Origin: Bacteroidales bacterium
GTDB taxonomy: Bacteria; Bacteroidota; Bacteroidia; Bacteroidales; UBA7960
DNA: 38,979 bases
Assembly: GCA_003557965.1 (NCBI GenBank)
Contig: PWND01000062.1
Location: forward strand, 1-38,979
Reading direction: 5' to 3'
Shown here: in pieces, positions 10,801 through 20,214 of the stretch
Position numbering within the stretch: the stretch's first letter is position 1
Layout: the number at the start of each line of letters is the position of its first letter
Position numbers and translations under genes: made by a program
The notes under the pieces: model-generated
Seen by the model: the letters and a program-made list of their open reading frames with translations, nothing else
Told to the model about the DNA's origin: nothing
Database searches by the model: none

Positions 10801-10957
10801 AAACAGAGTAAGAAGCATCGAAGATGATATTCATATAAAAATAAGCAGTTTATACAGGATTAAGCTTTATGCTGACTTTTACGAACAGCATGAACTGCAC
10901 AGCAAAGCTGAAGCAATATTTAACGATTACTTAAGCAAATTCGATAATTTGTTTTAG
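7862..10957 (+). CDS. DUF2723 family multi-pass membrane protein (putative glycosyltransferase)
   Basis: 1031 aa; N-terminal [32 protein letters not shown] and many TM segments are hallmarks of DUF2723; C-terminal TPR-like region. Confidence 0.9.
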   Translation: [1031 protein letters not shown]

Positions 10958-11013
10958 TTCGTAACCAAAAATCTTGTTTAACGGCTTTAACCATCTAAAA
11001 TTCAACACATTTT

Positions 11014-11044
11014 TTTGTTGATATAAAAAAAAGCATTACATTTG
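11014..11044 (+). promoter_or_regulatory. Bacteroidota-type sigma-ABfr promoter for rimP-nusA-infB
   Basis: TTTG (11014-11017), 19-nt spacer, TACATTTG (11037-11044), matching TTTG-N19-21-TAnnTTTG. It overlaps the ORF-track start at 11042, which supports the downstream Met at 11114. Confidence 0.6.
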
Positions 11045-11113
11045 TGCCGCAAATTTGATTTTGTGTTAGTGCAGGGGGCAAATACAGTCCCCTCTTTTAT
11101 TAGAAAAAAGTTA

Positions 11114-11575
11114 ATGATTGAAAAAAGCAAAATAATAAAAATTGTAGAAGACTTTTATAAAGACAGCGACAAATTTTTGGTGGACTTAAACATAACACCT
11201 GCTAATCATATTACAATTTTTATTGACGGCGATAACGGGATTAAGGTTTCTGACTGCATTGACTTAAGCAAGCATATAGAAACTTTTTTTAACAGGGAGA
11301 TTGAAGATTTTGAACTTGAAGTTTCTTCTGCCGGCATTGGAAAATCTTTCTTAGTAATGCGGCAGTATTATAAAAATATTGGAAAAGACATTGCTGTTGT
11401 AACCAATGAAGGTGCAAAAATAAAAGGAAAGTTGACAGAAGTAACCAGTGAGCAAATCACTTTAGATATAAAGGGATTTTTATCAAAAAAACAACAAAAA
11501 GAAACTGATAATACATTAACTAACATTTTGTTTAAAGAAATAAAGGAAGCAAAAATAATATTGTCATTTAATTAA
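11114..11575 (+). CDS. rimP: Ribosome maturation factor RimP
   Basis: MIEKSKIIKIVEDFYKDSDKFLVDLNI..., LEVSSAGIGKSF (RimP 'SSPG'-like motif), next to nusA. Start moved to 11114 from promoter position and the family N-terminus. Confidence 0.88.
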   Translation: MIEKSKIIKIVEDFYKDSDKFLVDLNITPANHITIFIDGDNGIKVSDCIDLSKHIETFFNREIEDFELEVSSAGIGKSFLVMRQYYKNIGKDIAVVTNEGAKIKGKLTEVTSEQITLDIKGFLSKKQQKETDNTLTNILFKEIKEAKIILSFN

Positions 11576-11587
11576 ACTATAAAATAA

Positions 11588-12826
11588 ATGGATAACATAA
11601 ATTTGGTCGAGTCGTTTTCTGAGTTTAAGGAATTCAAAAATATTGACCGCTCTACCATGATGCTGATTCTTGAGGATATTTTTAAAAACATGCTTGAAAA
11701 AAAGCATGGGTCAGCAGATAATTTTGACATTATCGTAAACATTGACAAAGGAGACCTTGAGCTTTGGCGCAACAGGGTTATTGTTGAGGATGGCAGTGTC
11801 CAGGATCCTAATGCTGAAATTGAGTATTCCCAGGCAATAAAAATTGAGCCTGATTTTGAAATAGGCGAAGAGGTATCTGAGCCTGTTAAGATGAGTGATT
11901 TTGGCAGAAGAGAAATTTTATCAATCAGGCAAAACCTGGCATCAAAAATATTAGAGTTAGAAAAAGACAGCATATACAAAAAATACCAGGAAAGAGTTGG
12001 TGATGTTGTTACTGCGGAGGTTTACCAGGTATGGAAGAAAGAGATTTTAGCGTTGGATGATGAAGGCATAGAGCTGATTCTGCCGAAAACAGAGCAGATT
12101 CCTTCCGACTTTTTCAGGAAAGGTGATTCTGTAAGGGCTGTTGTTTCCAGGGTTGAAATAAAAAACAACAACCCGCTGATTATTATTTCACGCACTTCTC
12201 CTGTATTTTTAGAAAGGCTTTTTGAACAAGAAGTTCCGGAAGTTTATGATGGGTTAATAACTATTAAAAAAATTGTGAGAGCACCCGGGGAAAGAGCAAA
12301 AGTAGCTGTAGAATCTTATGACGATCGTATTGACCCTGTAGGAGCTTGTGTGGGCATGAAAGGAAGCCGAATACATGGCATAGTAAGAGAATTAAGAAAT
12401 GAGAACATTGATGTAATTAATTATACTGAAAATCCAAGCCTTTACATAACGAGGTCTTTAAGCCCTGCAAAAATTACTTCTATAAAGATAGATGACAAAG
12501 AAAAACGTGCCGAAGTCTTTTTAAAGCCTGACCAGGTATCACTTGCTATTGGTAAAGGCGGACACAATATCAAGCTTGCCGGCATACTTACAGGATACGA
12601 AATTGACGTTTACAGAGATACAGATGTAGATACTGAAGACGTTTTACTTGACGAATTTTCTGACGAGATTGAAGGCTGGATAATAGACGAGTTAAGAGCT
12701 ATTGGATGCGATACAGCAAAAAGTGTTTTAGATTACAGCATTGGGGATCTTGTTTCAAGAACAGACCTTGAAGAAGAAACTATAAAAGAAGTAATGCGTA
12801 TACTAAAAGAAGAGTTTGACGAATAG
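11588..12826 (+). CDS. nusA: Transcription termination/antitermination factor NusA
   Basis: 412 aa; NusA N-terminal, S1 and KH motifs (DPVGACVGMKGSRIHGIVRELRNENIDVI, LAIGKGGHNIKLA). Ends with TAG. Confidence 0.95.
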   Translation: MDNINLVESFSEFKEFKNIDRSTMMLILEDIFKNMLEKKHGSADNFDIIVNIDKGDLELWRNRVIVEDGSVQDPNAEIEYSQAIKIEPDFEIGEEVSEPVKMSDFGRREILSIRQNLASKILELEKDSIYKKYQERVGDVVTAEVYQVWKKEILALDDEGIELILPKTEQIPSDFFRKGDSVRAVVSRVEIKNNNPLIIISRTSPVFLERLFEQEVPEVYDGLITIKKIVRAPGERAKVAVESYDDRIDPVGACVGMKGSRIHGIVRELRNENIDVINYTENPSLYITRSLSPAKITSIKIDDKEKRAEVFLKPDQVSLAIGKGGHNIKLAGILTGYEIDVYRDTDVDTEDVLLDEFSDEIEGWIIDELRAIGCDTAKSVLDYSIGDLVSRTDLEEETIKEVMRILKEEFDE

Positions 12827-12886
12827 ATTATTATTTTTTCGTTAATGTTTTTTGTAATATAATTGATTGTTAATTAATAACTTATT

Positions 12887-15800
12887 ATGACTATTAGCCC
12901 CCAAGTAAGGAGACTAAGTAAAGTTGCCAAAGAATTTAACATTGGTATTAATACCGTTGTGGATTTTTTGTCAAAAAAAGGGTTTGATATAGGCAACAAC
13001 CCTAACACCAAAATTCCACCAGAGGCATACGAGATGCTGCTACAAGAATTTCAAAGTGAAAAGAAACTTAAGGAAGATGTACTAAAGTCGGGGCTTAATA
13101 TTGCCAAACGTGAAACTATCTCCTTAGAAGCTGAGAAAAAGGCCCGGCAAGAGGAAGAGGCCAGCCCGGAAACTCCTGAAGAACCAGCAAAGCCTGAAAG
13201 TAGTGAAGACAAAGAACTTTTCATAAAAGATATCAAATCATCTATAGTGGATGAAAAAGCAAAAGCAGATGAGGCTGAGTCAAAAGAAAAAGATGATGAT
13301 GAGAAAAAGAAAGATGACACAAAAAAAGAACCTAAAATTTTAGGCAAGATAGACCTTGAAAAAGTACAAAAAACAAAAACCAAAAAAGATAAAAAAGCGG
13401 AAGTAGAGAAAGATAAGGAAGAAAAAGAAGAAGATAAAAAGCCGGTCAAAAAAGAAAAAACTGCTAAAAAAGAAACGGCGGAAGAAAAAGAGAAAAAAGA
13501 AGAGAAGATAGATAAAAAAGCGGAAGAAAAAGCAGATAAAGAAGAGAAGAAACCCAAAGTTGAGGAAAAGGATGCAGAAAAAGAAAAAGCAGAAGAGAAG
13601 GTAGACAAGATAGAAAAGAAAGAAGAGGAAGTTGCAGCAGAAAAAGCTGAAGAGGAAACAACTGAGCCCAAAAAAGAAGATAAAGAGGTTACCACAGAAA
13701 AAGAAGATGATGAAGACTTAAGCCTTCATAAAACTCAGTTTCAAAAGCTTGAAGGCCCCACAATACTAGGAAAAATAGAACTGCCCGATAAAGAAGCTGA
13801 AAAAAAACCTGTTGCCTCATCATCCGACTCAGGAAAGTCGAAAAAACGTAAGCGTAAAAGGATAAAGAAAGATAAAGGACAGGCAGAAGGCGCAAAAGAT
13901 GTTAAGCAAAAAGATGGCAAATCAGATGCTGCACCGGACAAAAAAGACAAGCGTGGTGGACAAAAAGAAAAAATCAAAAAAACAAGGAAAGGGAAAAGAA
14001 TTGCTCCTAAGCCTGAGCTGACAGAAGAAGAAATTTCAAAACAAATTAAAGAAACACTGGCTTCATTAAGTGCGCCGGGGAAATCCAAAGCTGCAAAATA
14101 TCGTAGGCAAAAAAGGGAACTTATCCAGCAGCAAAAGGAAAAAGAAGTTCAGCAGTCAGAAGAAAAGCAAAAAACATTACAAGTAACAGAGTTTATATCT
14201 GCAAGTGAGCTTGCCAATATGATGGATGTTGATGTTAATGAAATTATATCCACCTGTATGACAATAGGCATGTTTGTATCTATAAACCAAAGGCTTGATG
14301 CTGAAACAATAAGCATAGTTGCTGAAGAGTTTGGCTTTGAAGTTGAGTTTGTTAGCGTAGATGACCAGGAAGCAATTTAGGAGGAAGAAGACAAGCCTGA
14401 AGATTTAGAGCCACGCGCTCCAATTGTTACGGTTATGGGACATGTTGACCATGGTAAAACGTCTTTACTTGACCAAATAAGAAAATCAAACATTATTGCA
14501 GGAGAAGCCGGTGGTATTACACAGCATATTGGCGCCTACCTTGTAGAATTAGAAAAAGATAAAAAAATAACCTTCCTTGACACACCCGGCCATGAAGCTT
14601 TTACAGCAATGAGGGCCAGAGGTGCAAAAGTTACAGATGTTGCAATAATTATTGTTGCTGCTGATGATAGTGTTATGCCTCAAACTGTGGAGGCAATTAA
14701 TCACGCACAGGCAGCAGGTGTTCCAATTGTTATAGCCATTAACAAAATTGATAAGCCCAATGCCAATGTTGAAAAAGTAAAAGAAGAACTGGCTAATTTA
14801 AATGTTCTTGTTGAAGATTGGGGTGGCAAATATCAATGCCAGGAAATATCAGCAAAAAAAGGCACCAACATTGATTTGCTGCTGGAAAAAGTACTATTGG
14901 AAGCAGAATTACTTGACTTGAAAGCAAACCCAAACAAAAGTGCTGTTGGTACGGTAATTGAAGCTTCGCTCGACAAAGGAAGAGGATACTTAGCTACAAT
15001 ACTGGTACAAGCAGGAACATTAAAAATATCTGATATTGTAGTAGCAGGAACAGCACATGGTAAAATAAAAGCCATGTTTAATGAAAGAAACTCAAGAATA
15101 AAAGAAGCAACTCCTTCCACTCCGGCATTAATACTTGGGCTCGACAGTGCACCCCAGGCCGGCGATACATTTAATGTAGTTAATGACGAGCAGGAAGCAA
15201 GAGCAACAACCACAAAAAGACAACAACTTATAAGGGAGCAAGGCCTCAGAACTCATAAGCATATTACACTTGATGAAATTGGAAGAAGGATTGCTATAGG
15301 AGACTTTAAAGAGCTTAACTTAATTGTTAAGGGTGATGTTGACGGCTCTGTTGAGGCACTTTCTGACTCATTATTAAAACTTACCACCGAACAAGTGCAG
15401 GTAAATATTATACATAAAGCCGTTGGACAAATAACTGAAGGTGACGTATTGCTTGCATCTGCATCAAATGCTATTATTATAGGATTTCAGGTTAGGCCAT
15501 CTCTTGCCGCAAGAAAACTTGCTGAACAAGAGCAAATTGATATCAGAATGTATTCTGTTATTTACAATGCAATTAATGAACTTAAATCAGCTATTGAAGG
15601 TATGCATACACCTGAAGTAGAAGAAAAAATAACTGCCAACCTGGAAGTAAGAGAAACTTTCAAAATATCTAAAACTGGTACTGTAGCAGGCTGCAAGGTA
15701 CTGGATGGAAAAATTCACAGAAACTCCACAATAAGAGTTATTAGAGATGGTATTGTAACATATACAGGCGCTCTTGGCTCTTTAAAGAGATTCAAAGATG

Positions 15801-15919
15801 ATGTAAAAGAAGTTTCTTCAGGATATGAATGTGGACTCAACGTAGATAAATTCAATGATATAAAAGTTGGTGATATTATTGAAGCTTTTGAAACTGTTGA
15901 GGTAGAAAGAAAACTTTAG
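12887..15919 (+). CDS. infB: Translation initiation factor IF-2, interrupted by an in-frame TAG at 14378-14380
   Basis: ORF 12887-14380 carries IF2-N and the K/E-rich linker, ending [11 protein letters not shown]. The same frame continues [35 protein letters not shown] into the GTPase and C-terminal domains (ORF 14435-15919). No frameshift between the parts. Confidence 0.9.
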
Positions 15920-16019
15920 TTTTTTATATTATTCATCTGTGTAAATTAGTGTTATCAAGTTGAATATTAGTATTATGCGTATTCATGTATTCAATTTAAG
16001 GTGCTTTTATCCTGATGGA

Positions 16020-16068
16020 ACCCTCATGTTTACACATGCACTTTTGTATATATTTGGTAGATGAGGGT
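16020..16068 (+). terminator. Possible terminator after infB
   Basis: Arms accctcat (16020-16027) / atgagggt (16061-16068) with inner hairpin CATGT/ACATG (16025-16038), followed by a T-rich tract tcatatttttattttctttttt. Confidence 0.4.
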
Positions 16069-16115
16069 GTCATATTTTTATTTTCTTTTTTCCCTGATAT
16101 TAATTTTCGATAACT

Positions 16116-17432
16116 ATGATTAGTCTTAACATTGACATTAGTAAAACTGCAGGCCTTATTTCTAAAAATGAACTAAACCTGTTTGAAAAAGAAACGAATC
16201 TTCACTTTAAAAGCATCTATAACAAAACCGGGAAAGGCAATGATTTTTTGGGATGGGTTGACTTACCAGTCAATTTGAGCCAAAGCTTGATAAAGAGCAT
16301 TGAAAATGATGCAGAAAAACTCAAAAAATCAAGCGACGTTGTTGTCGTTGTAGGCATTGGAGGCTCCTACCTTGGTTCCAAAGCAATTATTGATGCTTTA
16401 AGTAATAACTTCAACCAACTTCTGGACAAGGATGAGCGTAATGCTCCATTAATATTGTTTGCAGGACAAAATATTGATGAAGATTATATGGCCGATTTAC
16501 TAAAAATACTCGATAGTAAAAATTATTCTATAATCGTTATTTCTAAATCGGGAACTACTACCGAACCTGCTATTGCTTTCAGGTTTTTAAAAAACCATAT
16601 CGAAAAGAAATACGGAAAACAAGAGGCAAAAAACAGAGTAATAGCTATTACCGACGAAAAAAAAGGTGCACTAAAAAAGCTTTCTGACAATGAAGGATAT
16701 ACAACTTATGTAATTCCCGATGATGTTGGAGGCCGATACTCTGTGCTAACTCCAGTAGGACTGATTCCTGTTGCCGTTGCAGGATTTAATATTAAGCAAC
16801 TTATCAAAGGAGCTGAAAATATGCAAAATCATTTGAAAAGCGAAAAACAGCTCAATGATAACCCTGCTGCAATTTATGCTGTTACAAGAAATATATTATA
16901 CAGAAAGGGTAAAACTATCGAAATAATGGCTAATTATTGTCCGCGCCTTGCAACTTTTACAGAATGGTGGAAACAATTATTCGGTGAAAGTGAAGGTAAA
17001 GAGAATAAAGGATTATTCCCCGCCGGAGTTAACTTTACCACAGATCTGCATTCACTGGGGCAATACATCCAGGAAGGAATACGTAACATTTTTGAAACGG
17101 TAATCAGTGTTGAAAAGCCGAAAAATCAACTCATAATACCTGATGACCCTGATAATCTTGACGGCTTAAACTATATTAGCGATAAAAGAATTAGCTACGT
17201 AAACAAAATGGCGGAAAAAGGAACATCAATGGCCCATGTTGACGGAGACGTTCCAAATATTTTTATAAAACTGCCTGAAATTAATGAACAAACACTTGGC
17301 GAGCTTATTTACTTCTTCGAAATGAGCTGTGCATTAAGTGGTTATATCTTAAAAGTAAATCCATTTGACCAGCCCGGAGTTGAAGCTTATAAAACCAATA
17401 TGTTTAAACTTCTTGGAAAGCCGGGATTATAA
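16116..17432 (+). CDS. pgi: Glucose-6-phosphate isomerase
   Basis: 438 aa; VVVVGIGGSYLGSKAIIDAL, VISKSGTTTEPAIAFRFLK, GGRYSVLTPVGLIPVAVAGF and C-terminal NPFDQPGVEAYK. Confidence 0.96.
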   Translation: MISLNIDISKTAGLISKNELNLFEKETNLHFKSIYNKTGKGNDFLGWVDLPVNLSQSLIKSIENDAEKLKKSSDVVVVVGIGGSYLGSKAIIDALSNNFNQLLDKDERNAPLILFAGQNIDEDYMADLLKILDSKNYSIIVISKSGTTTEPAIAFRFLKNHIEKKYGKQEAKNRVIAITDEKKGALKKLSDNEGYTTYVIPDDVGGRYSVLTPVGLIPVAVAGFNIKQLIKGAENMQNHLKSEKQLNDNPAAIYAVTRNILYRKGKTIEIMANYCPRLATFTEWWKQLFGESEGKENKGLFPAGVNFTTDLHSLGQYIQEGIRNIFETVISVEKPKNQLIIPDDPDNLDGLNYISDKRISYVNKMAEKGTSMAHVDGDVPNIFIKLPEINEQTLGELIYFFEMSCALSGYILKVNPFDQPGVEAYKTNMFKLLGKPGL

Positions 17433-17614
17433 TTTTTTAATAAAGCAATAATCTTCTTAACACGCTAAATAATTCTAAATAATATGTATTTTTGGTGTGC
17501 CGCTGTAGCATATTATTTCAATGTAACAAGCTACATGCAACTAATAATACATAGTAAATATTATTTAAAAATTTTTGATGAAGCAAAACTGTTTAATAAC
17601 CATATTTTATACAG

Positions 17615-19477
17615 ATGAAAATATTAATTAAAAAGCCGGTATTAGTTATCTCACTAATTTTATCTTTTATACTTTTAAAAAATGCAGCCGCTCAGCCTGC
17701 TCCTGACTATGTTGAACCTCCGTTCTGGTGGGCAGATATGTATCATACAGATTTACAAATAATGGTGTATGGCCCCGATATTAGCTTAACCAGGCCTGTT
17801 ATTGAAGGAGAGAATGTAAGTATTATAGAAACTGTTGTTGTAGAAAGTCCTAATTATCTTTTTCTATATTTAGATATAGGAAATGCAAATCCCGGAAAAT
17901 TTGAAATATCATTTATCAAAAACGGGCAAAGGAAGTTTTATTATGAGTATGAATTAAAAAAGCGCAAGGCGGGATCAGCATACAGGCATGGATTTAATGC
18001 AGCAGATGCTATTTATTTATTAATGCCCGACAGATTTGCTAAAGGTGACATGAACAATGATAATACAGGCGATATGATGGAGCAGATTGACAGAAGCAAC
18101 CCTGATGGAAGACATGGAGGAAACATTCAGGGCATTATCAATAAGCTCGACTATATAAAAAGCTTAGGATTTACTTCAATATGGCACAATCCGGTATTAG
18201 AAAATGACCAGCCTGCCTTTACCTATCATGGTTATGCAATTACGGATTTCTACAATGTTGATCCAAGATTAGGCACAAATGAGGATTATCTCAGGTTAGT
18301 ACGTGAAGCTGATAAAAGAGGTATTTCAATTATTAAGGATATGATTTTTAATCATTGCGGCAAATTTCACTGGTGGATGGAAGATTTGCCCACAAGCGAC
18401 TGGATACATGAGTGGGATGAATATACACGTACTACTTATCGCGGCACAACCATCGTTGATCCGCATGTAGCTCAATCAGATCTTGACCTTATGCTAAAAG
18501 GGTGGTTTGATGTTTGGATGCCCGACTTAAATCAAAGAAACAGATTGTTAGCAGGATACCTCATACAAAATAGTGTATGGTGGATAGAGTACAGTGGTAT
18601 AAATGGAATACGTATGGACACTCAGCCATACCCATATAAAGAGTTTATGGCTGATTGGGCAAATTATGTTATGAATGAATACCCATACTTTACTATTGTT
18701 GGCGAAGCATGGCTGCCATACCCTTCGCTGGTTAGTTATTATCAAGGCTATGCACTAAACCATGATGGCTATAATTCTTTCTTAACCAGTGTTTTTGATT
18801 TCCCTTTATTCTATGCTGTTATTGAAGCATTTAATGAAGAAGCTTCATGGGATACTGGGCTTATAAAACTATATAACACCCTGGCTCAGGATTTCTTATA
18901 CCCTAACCCTTATGATTTGGTAATTTTTGGTGACAATCATGATACCGACAGGCTGTTTACCTCATTGGAAGAAAATGTTGACAGAATGAAAATGGCCCTG
19001 ACATTTCTGTTAACAACCCGTGGAATACCAATGATATACAGTGGAACTGAAATTTTAAAAACAGGTGTAGAAAGCAAGGGACATGGAGAAATGAGAAAAG
19101 ATTTTCCGGGAGGATGGCCCGGTGACCCGGTTAATGCATTCACAAAACAAGGACGAAACGTTGATCAAAATAAAGTTTGGGATCACATAAGCAAAATTCT
19201 TAATTACAGAAAACATAAAGAAGTATTGCACTATGGGTGGCTTAAGCATTTTGTCCCAGATGATAATGTTTATGTATATTTCAGGTATGATGAAATTGAT
19301 ACCGTTATGATTATATTAAACAACAATGAAAGCAATATGAAGCTTGATATGTCAAGATTTGCTGAAGCTACACAAGGTTTTTCAAAGGCTACAGATATAT
19401 TAAGCGGAAAAACATTTGACGGGTTTAATGAATGGGATATCCCTGGAATGAGTTCATTAATTTTGGAGCTTGAGTAG
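17615..19477 (+). CDS. Secreted GH13 alpha-amylase / neopullulanase-like (SusA-like)
   Basis: Signal peptide; N-terminal beta domain DYVEPPFWWADM; GH13 motifs DMIFNHCG, GIRMDTQPY, IVGEAWL, FGDNHDTDR. TAG stop. Confidence 0.92.
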   Translation: MKILIKKPVLVISLILSFILLKNAAAQPAPDYVEPPFWWADMYHTDLQIMVYGPDISLTRPVIEGENVSIIETVVVESPNYLFLYLDIGNANPGKFEISFIKNGQRKFYYEYELKKRKAGSAYRHGFNAADAIYLLMPDRFAKGDMNNDNTGDMMEQIDRSNPDGRHGGNIQGIINKLDYIKSLGFTSIWHNPVLENDQPAFTYHGYAITDFYNVDPRLGTNEDYLRLVREADKRGISIIKDMIFNHCGKFHWWMEDLPTSDWIHEWDEYTRTTYRGTTIVDPHVAQSDLDLMLKGWFDVWMPDLNQRNRLLAGYLIQNSVWWIEYSGINGIRMDTQPYPYKEFMADWANYVMNEYPYFTIVGEAWLPYPSLVSYYQGYALNHDGYNSFLTSVFDFPLFYAVIEAFNEEASWDTGLIKLYNTLAQDFLYPNPYDLVIFGDNHDTDRLFTSLEENVDRMKMALTFLLTTRGIPMIYSGTEILKTGVESKGHGEMRKDFPGGWPGDPVNAFTKQGRNVDQNKVWDHISKILNYRKHKEVLHYGWLKHFVPDDNVYVYFRYDEIDTVMIILNNNESNMKLDMSRFAEATQGFSKATDILSGKTFDGFNEWDIPGMSSLILELE

Positions 19478-20203
19478 TTAATGTAAAACCTCTTCGAGAA
19501 TTTTATGTGAAATCAGCTCTTTAAAACCTTCTACATGAAGCCGGTAAAATTCAATTAACCGGTATAGCAGTTTTTTTCTCATTGCAGCATTTATTTCTAA
19601 TTCAGCTGCATCTTTAAGGCTTGTGTTTTGAAGCTTAAAAAATGCTTCACTCTCACTTTCTGTGAGGCTATAAGAAGACACATAAGAGCTGTGCTGATAA
19701 ATTCCTTCGTACAGATCAAAAATCCTGTTTGTTTTATCATAATTATTTCGTGGCGAGAAGCCAAGAAAAGCGCTAAGCTCAACCATAAATACAAGATGAA
19801 AAGCTGGTGAAAGGTTTTTTGTTCTATCAAGCAAATTAATGCTTTTAAGCAGATAATCGAATAAAGGGGGATTTTTCTCCTGTTCTTTCAGGCAACATTT
19901 CAGAACTTCACTAATAAACAATGCAACAGATACCTTAATTATATCAAATGATATGCTTTTATGTTGCTTTATAAGCCTTATCTCCCTGATAGTTTGAAGA
20001 TTACCCGTGTTTTTAAACTTATAAACCAGTTCAATACAATTTAGTGGCTGGAATATATTGTGTTTTTTGTTTGACCTTTTACTACCTGCCCCATGAGCTA
20101 TAAATGATAGCAAGCCATGTTCTTCAGTATAAATTCGTGATATTAAGCTATTTTCTCCGTATTTGAAGCTGTTTATAACAATGCCACGAGTTTTTTGCAA
20201 CAT
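19478..20203 (-). CDS. recO: DNA repair protein RecO
   Basis: 241 aa; MLQKTRGIVINSFKYGENSLISRIYTEEHGLLSFIAHGAGSK is the RecO N-terminal OB fold; abuts a porZ-like gene. Confidence 0.9.
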   Translation of the reverse strand: MLQKTRGIVINSFKYGENSLISRIYTEEHGLLSFIAHGAGSKRSNKKHNIFQPLNCIELVYKFKNTGNLQTIREIRLIKQHKSISFDIIKVSVALFISEVLKCCLKEQEKNPPLFDYLLKSINLLDRTKNLSPAFHLVFMVELSAFLGFSPRNNYDKTNRIFDLYEGIYQHSSYVSSYSLTESESEAFFKLQNTSLKDAAELEINAAMRKKLLYRLIEFYRLHVEGFKELISHKILEEVLH

Positions 20204-20214
20204 TGATTACAATT

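Noticed and set aside
13051-13695. Long minus-strand Ser/Phe-rich ORFs (13051-13695, 13464-13661, 13689-13895, 13741-14088) opposite infB
   Set aside because: They are the antisense of the Lys/Glu-rich IF-2 linker (AAA/GAA codons read as TTT/TTC); low complexity with no independent signal.
14379-14440. AGGAGG at the infB TAG as a Shine-Dalgarno for an independent downstream IF-2 fragment
   Set aside because: No start codon lies at suitable spacing (next in-frame ATG is 14435), Bacteroidota rarely rely on SD sequences, and such a product would lack the first G-domain strand.
17505-17536. tgtagc...gctaca inverted repeat between pgi and the amylase gene
   Set aside because: Only 6-bp arms with a long A/T-rich loop and no T tract; too weak to call.
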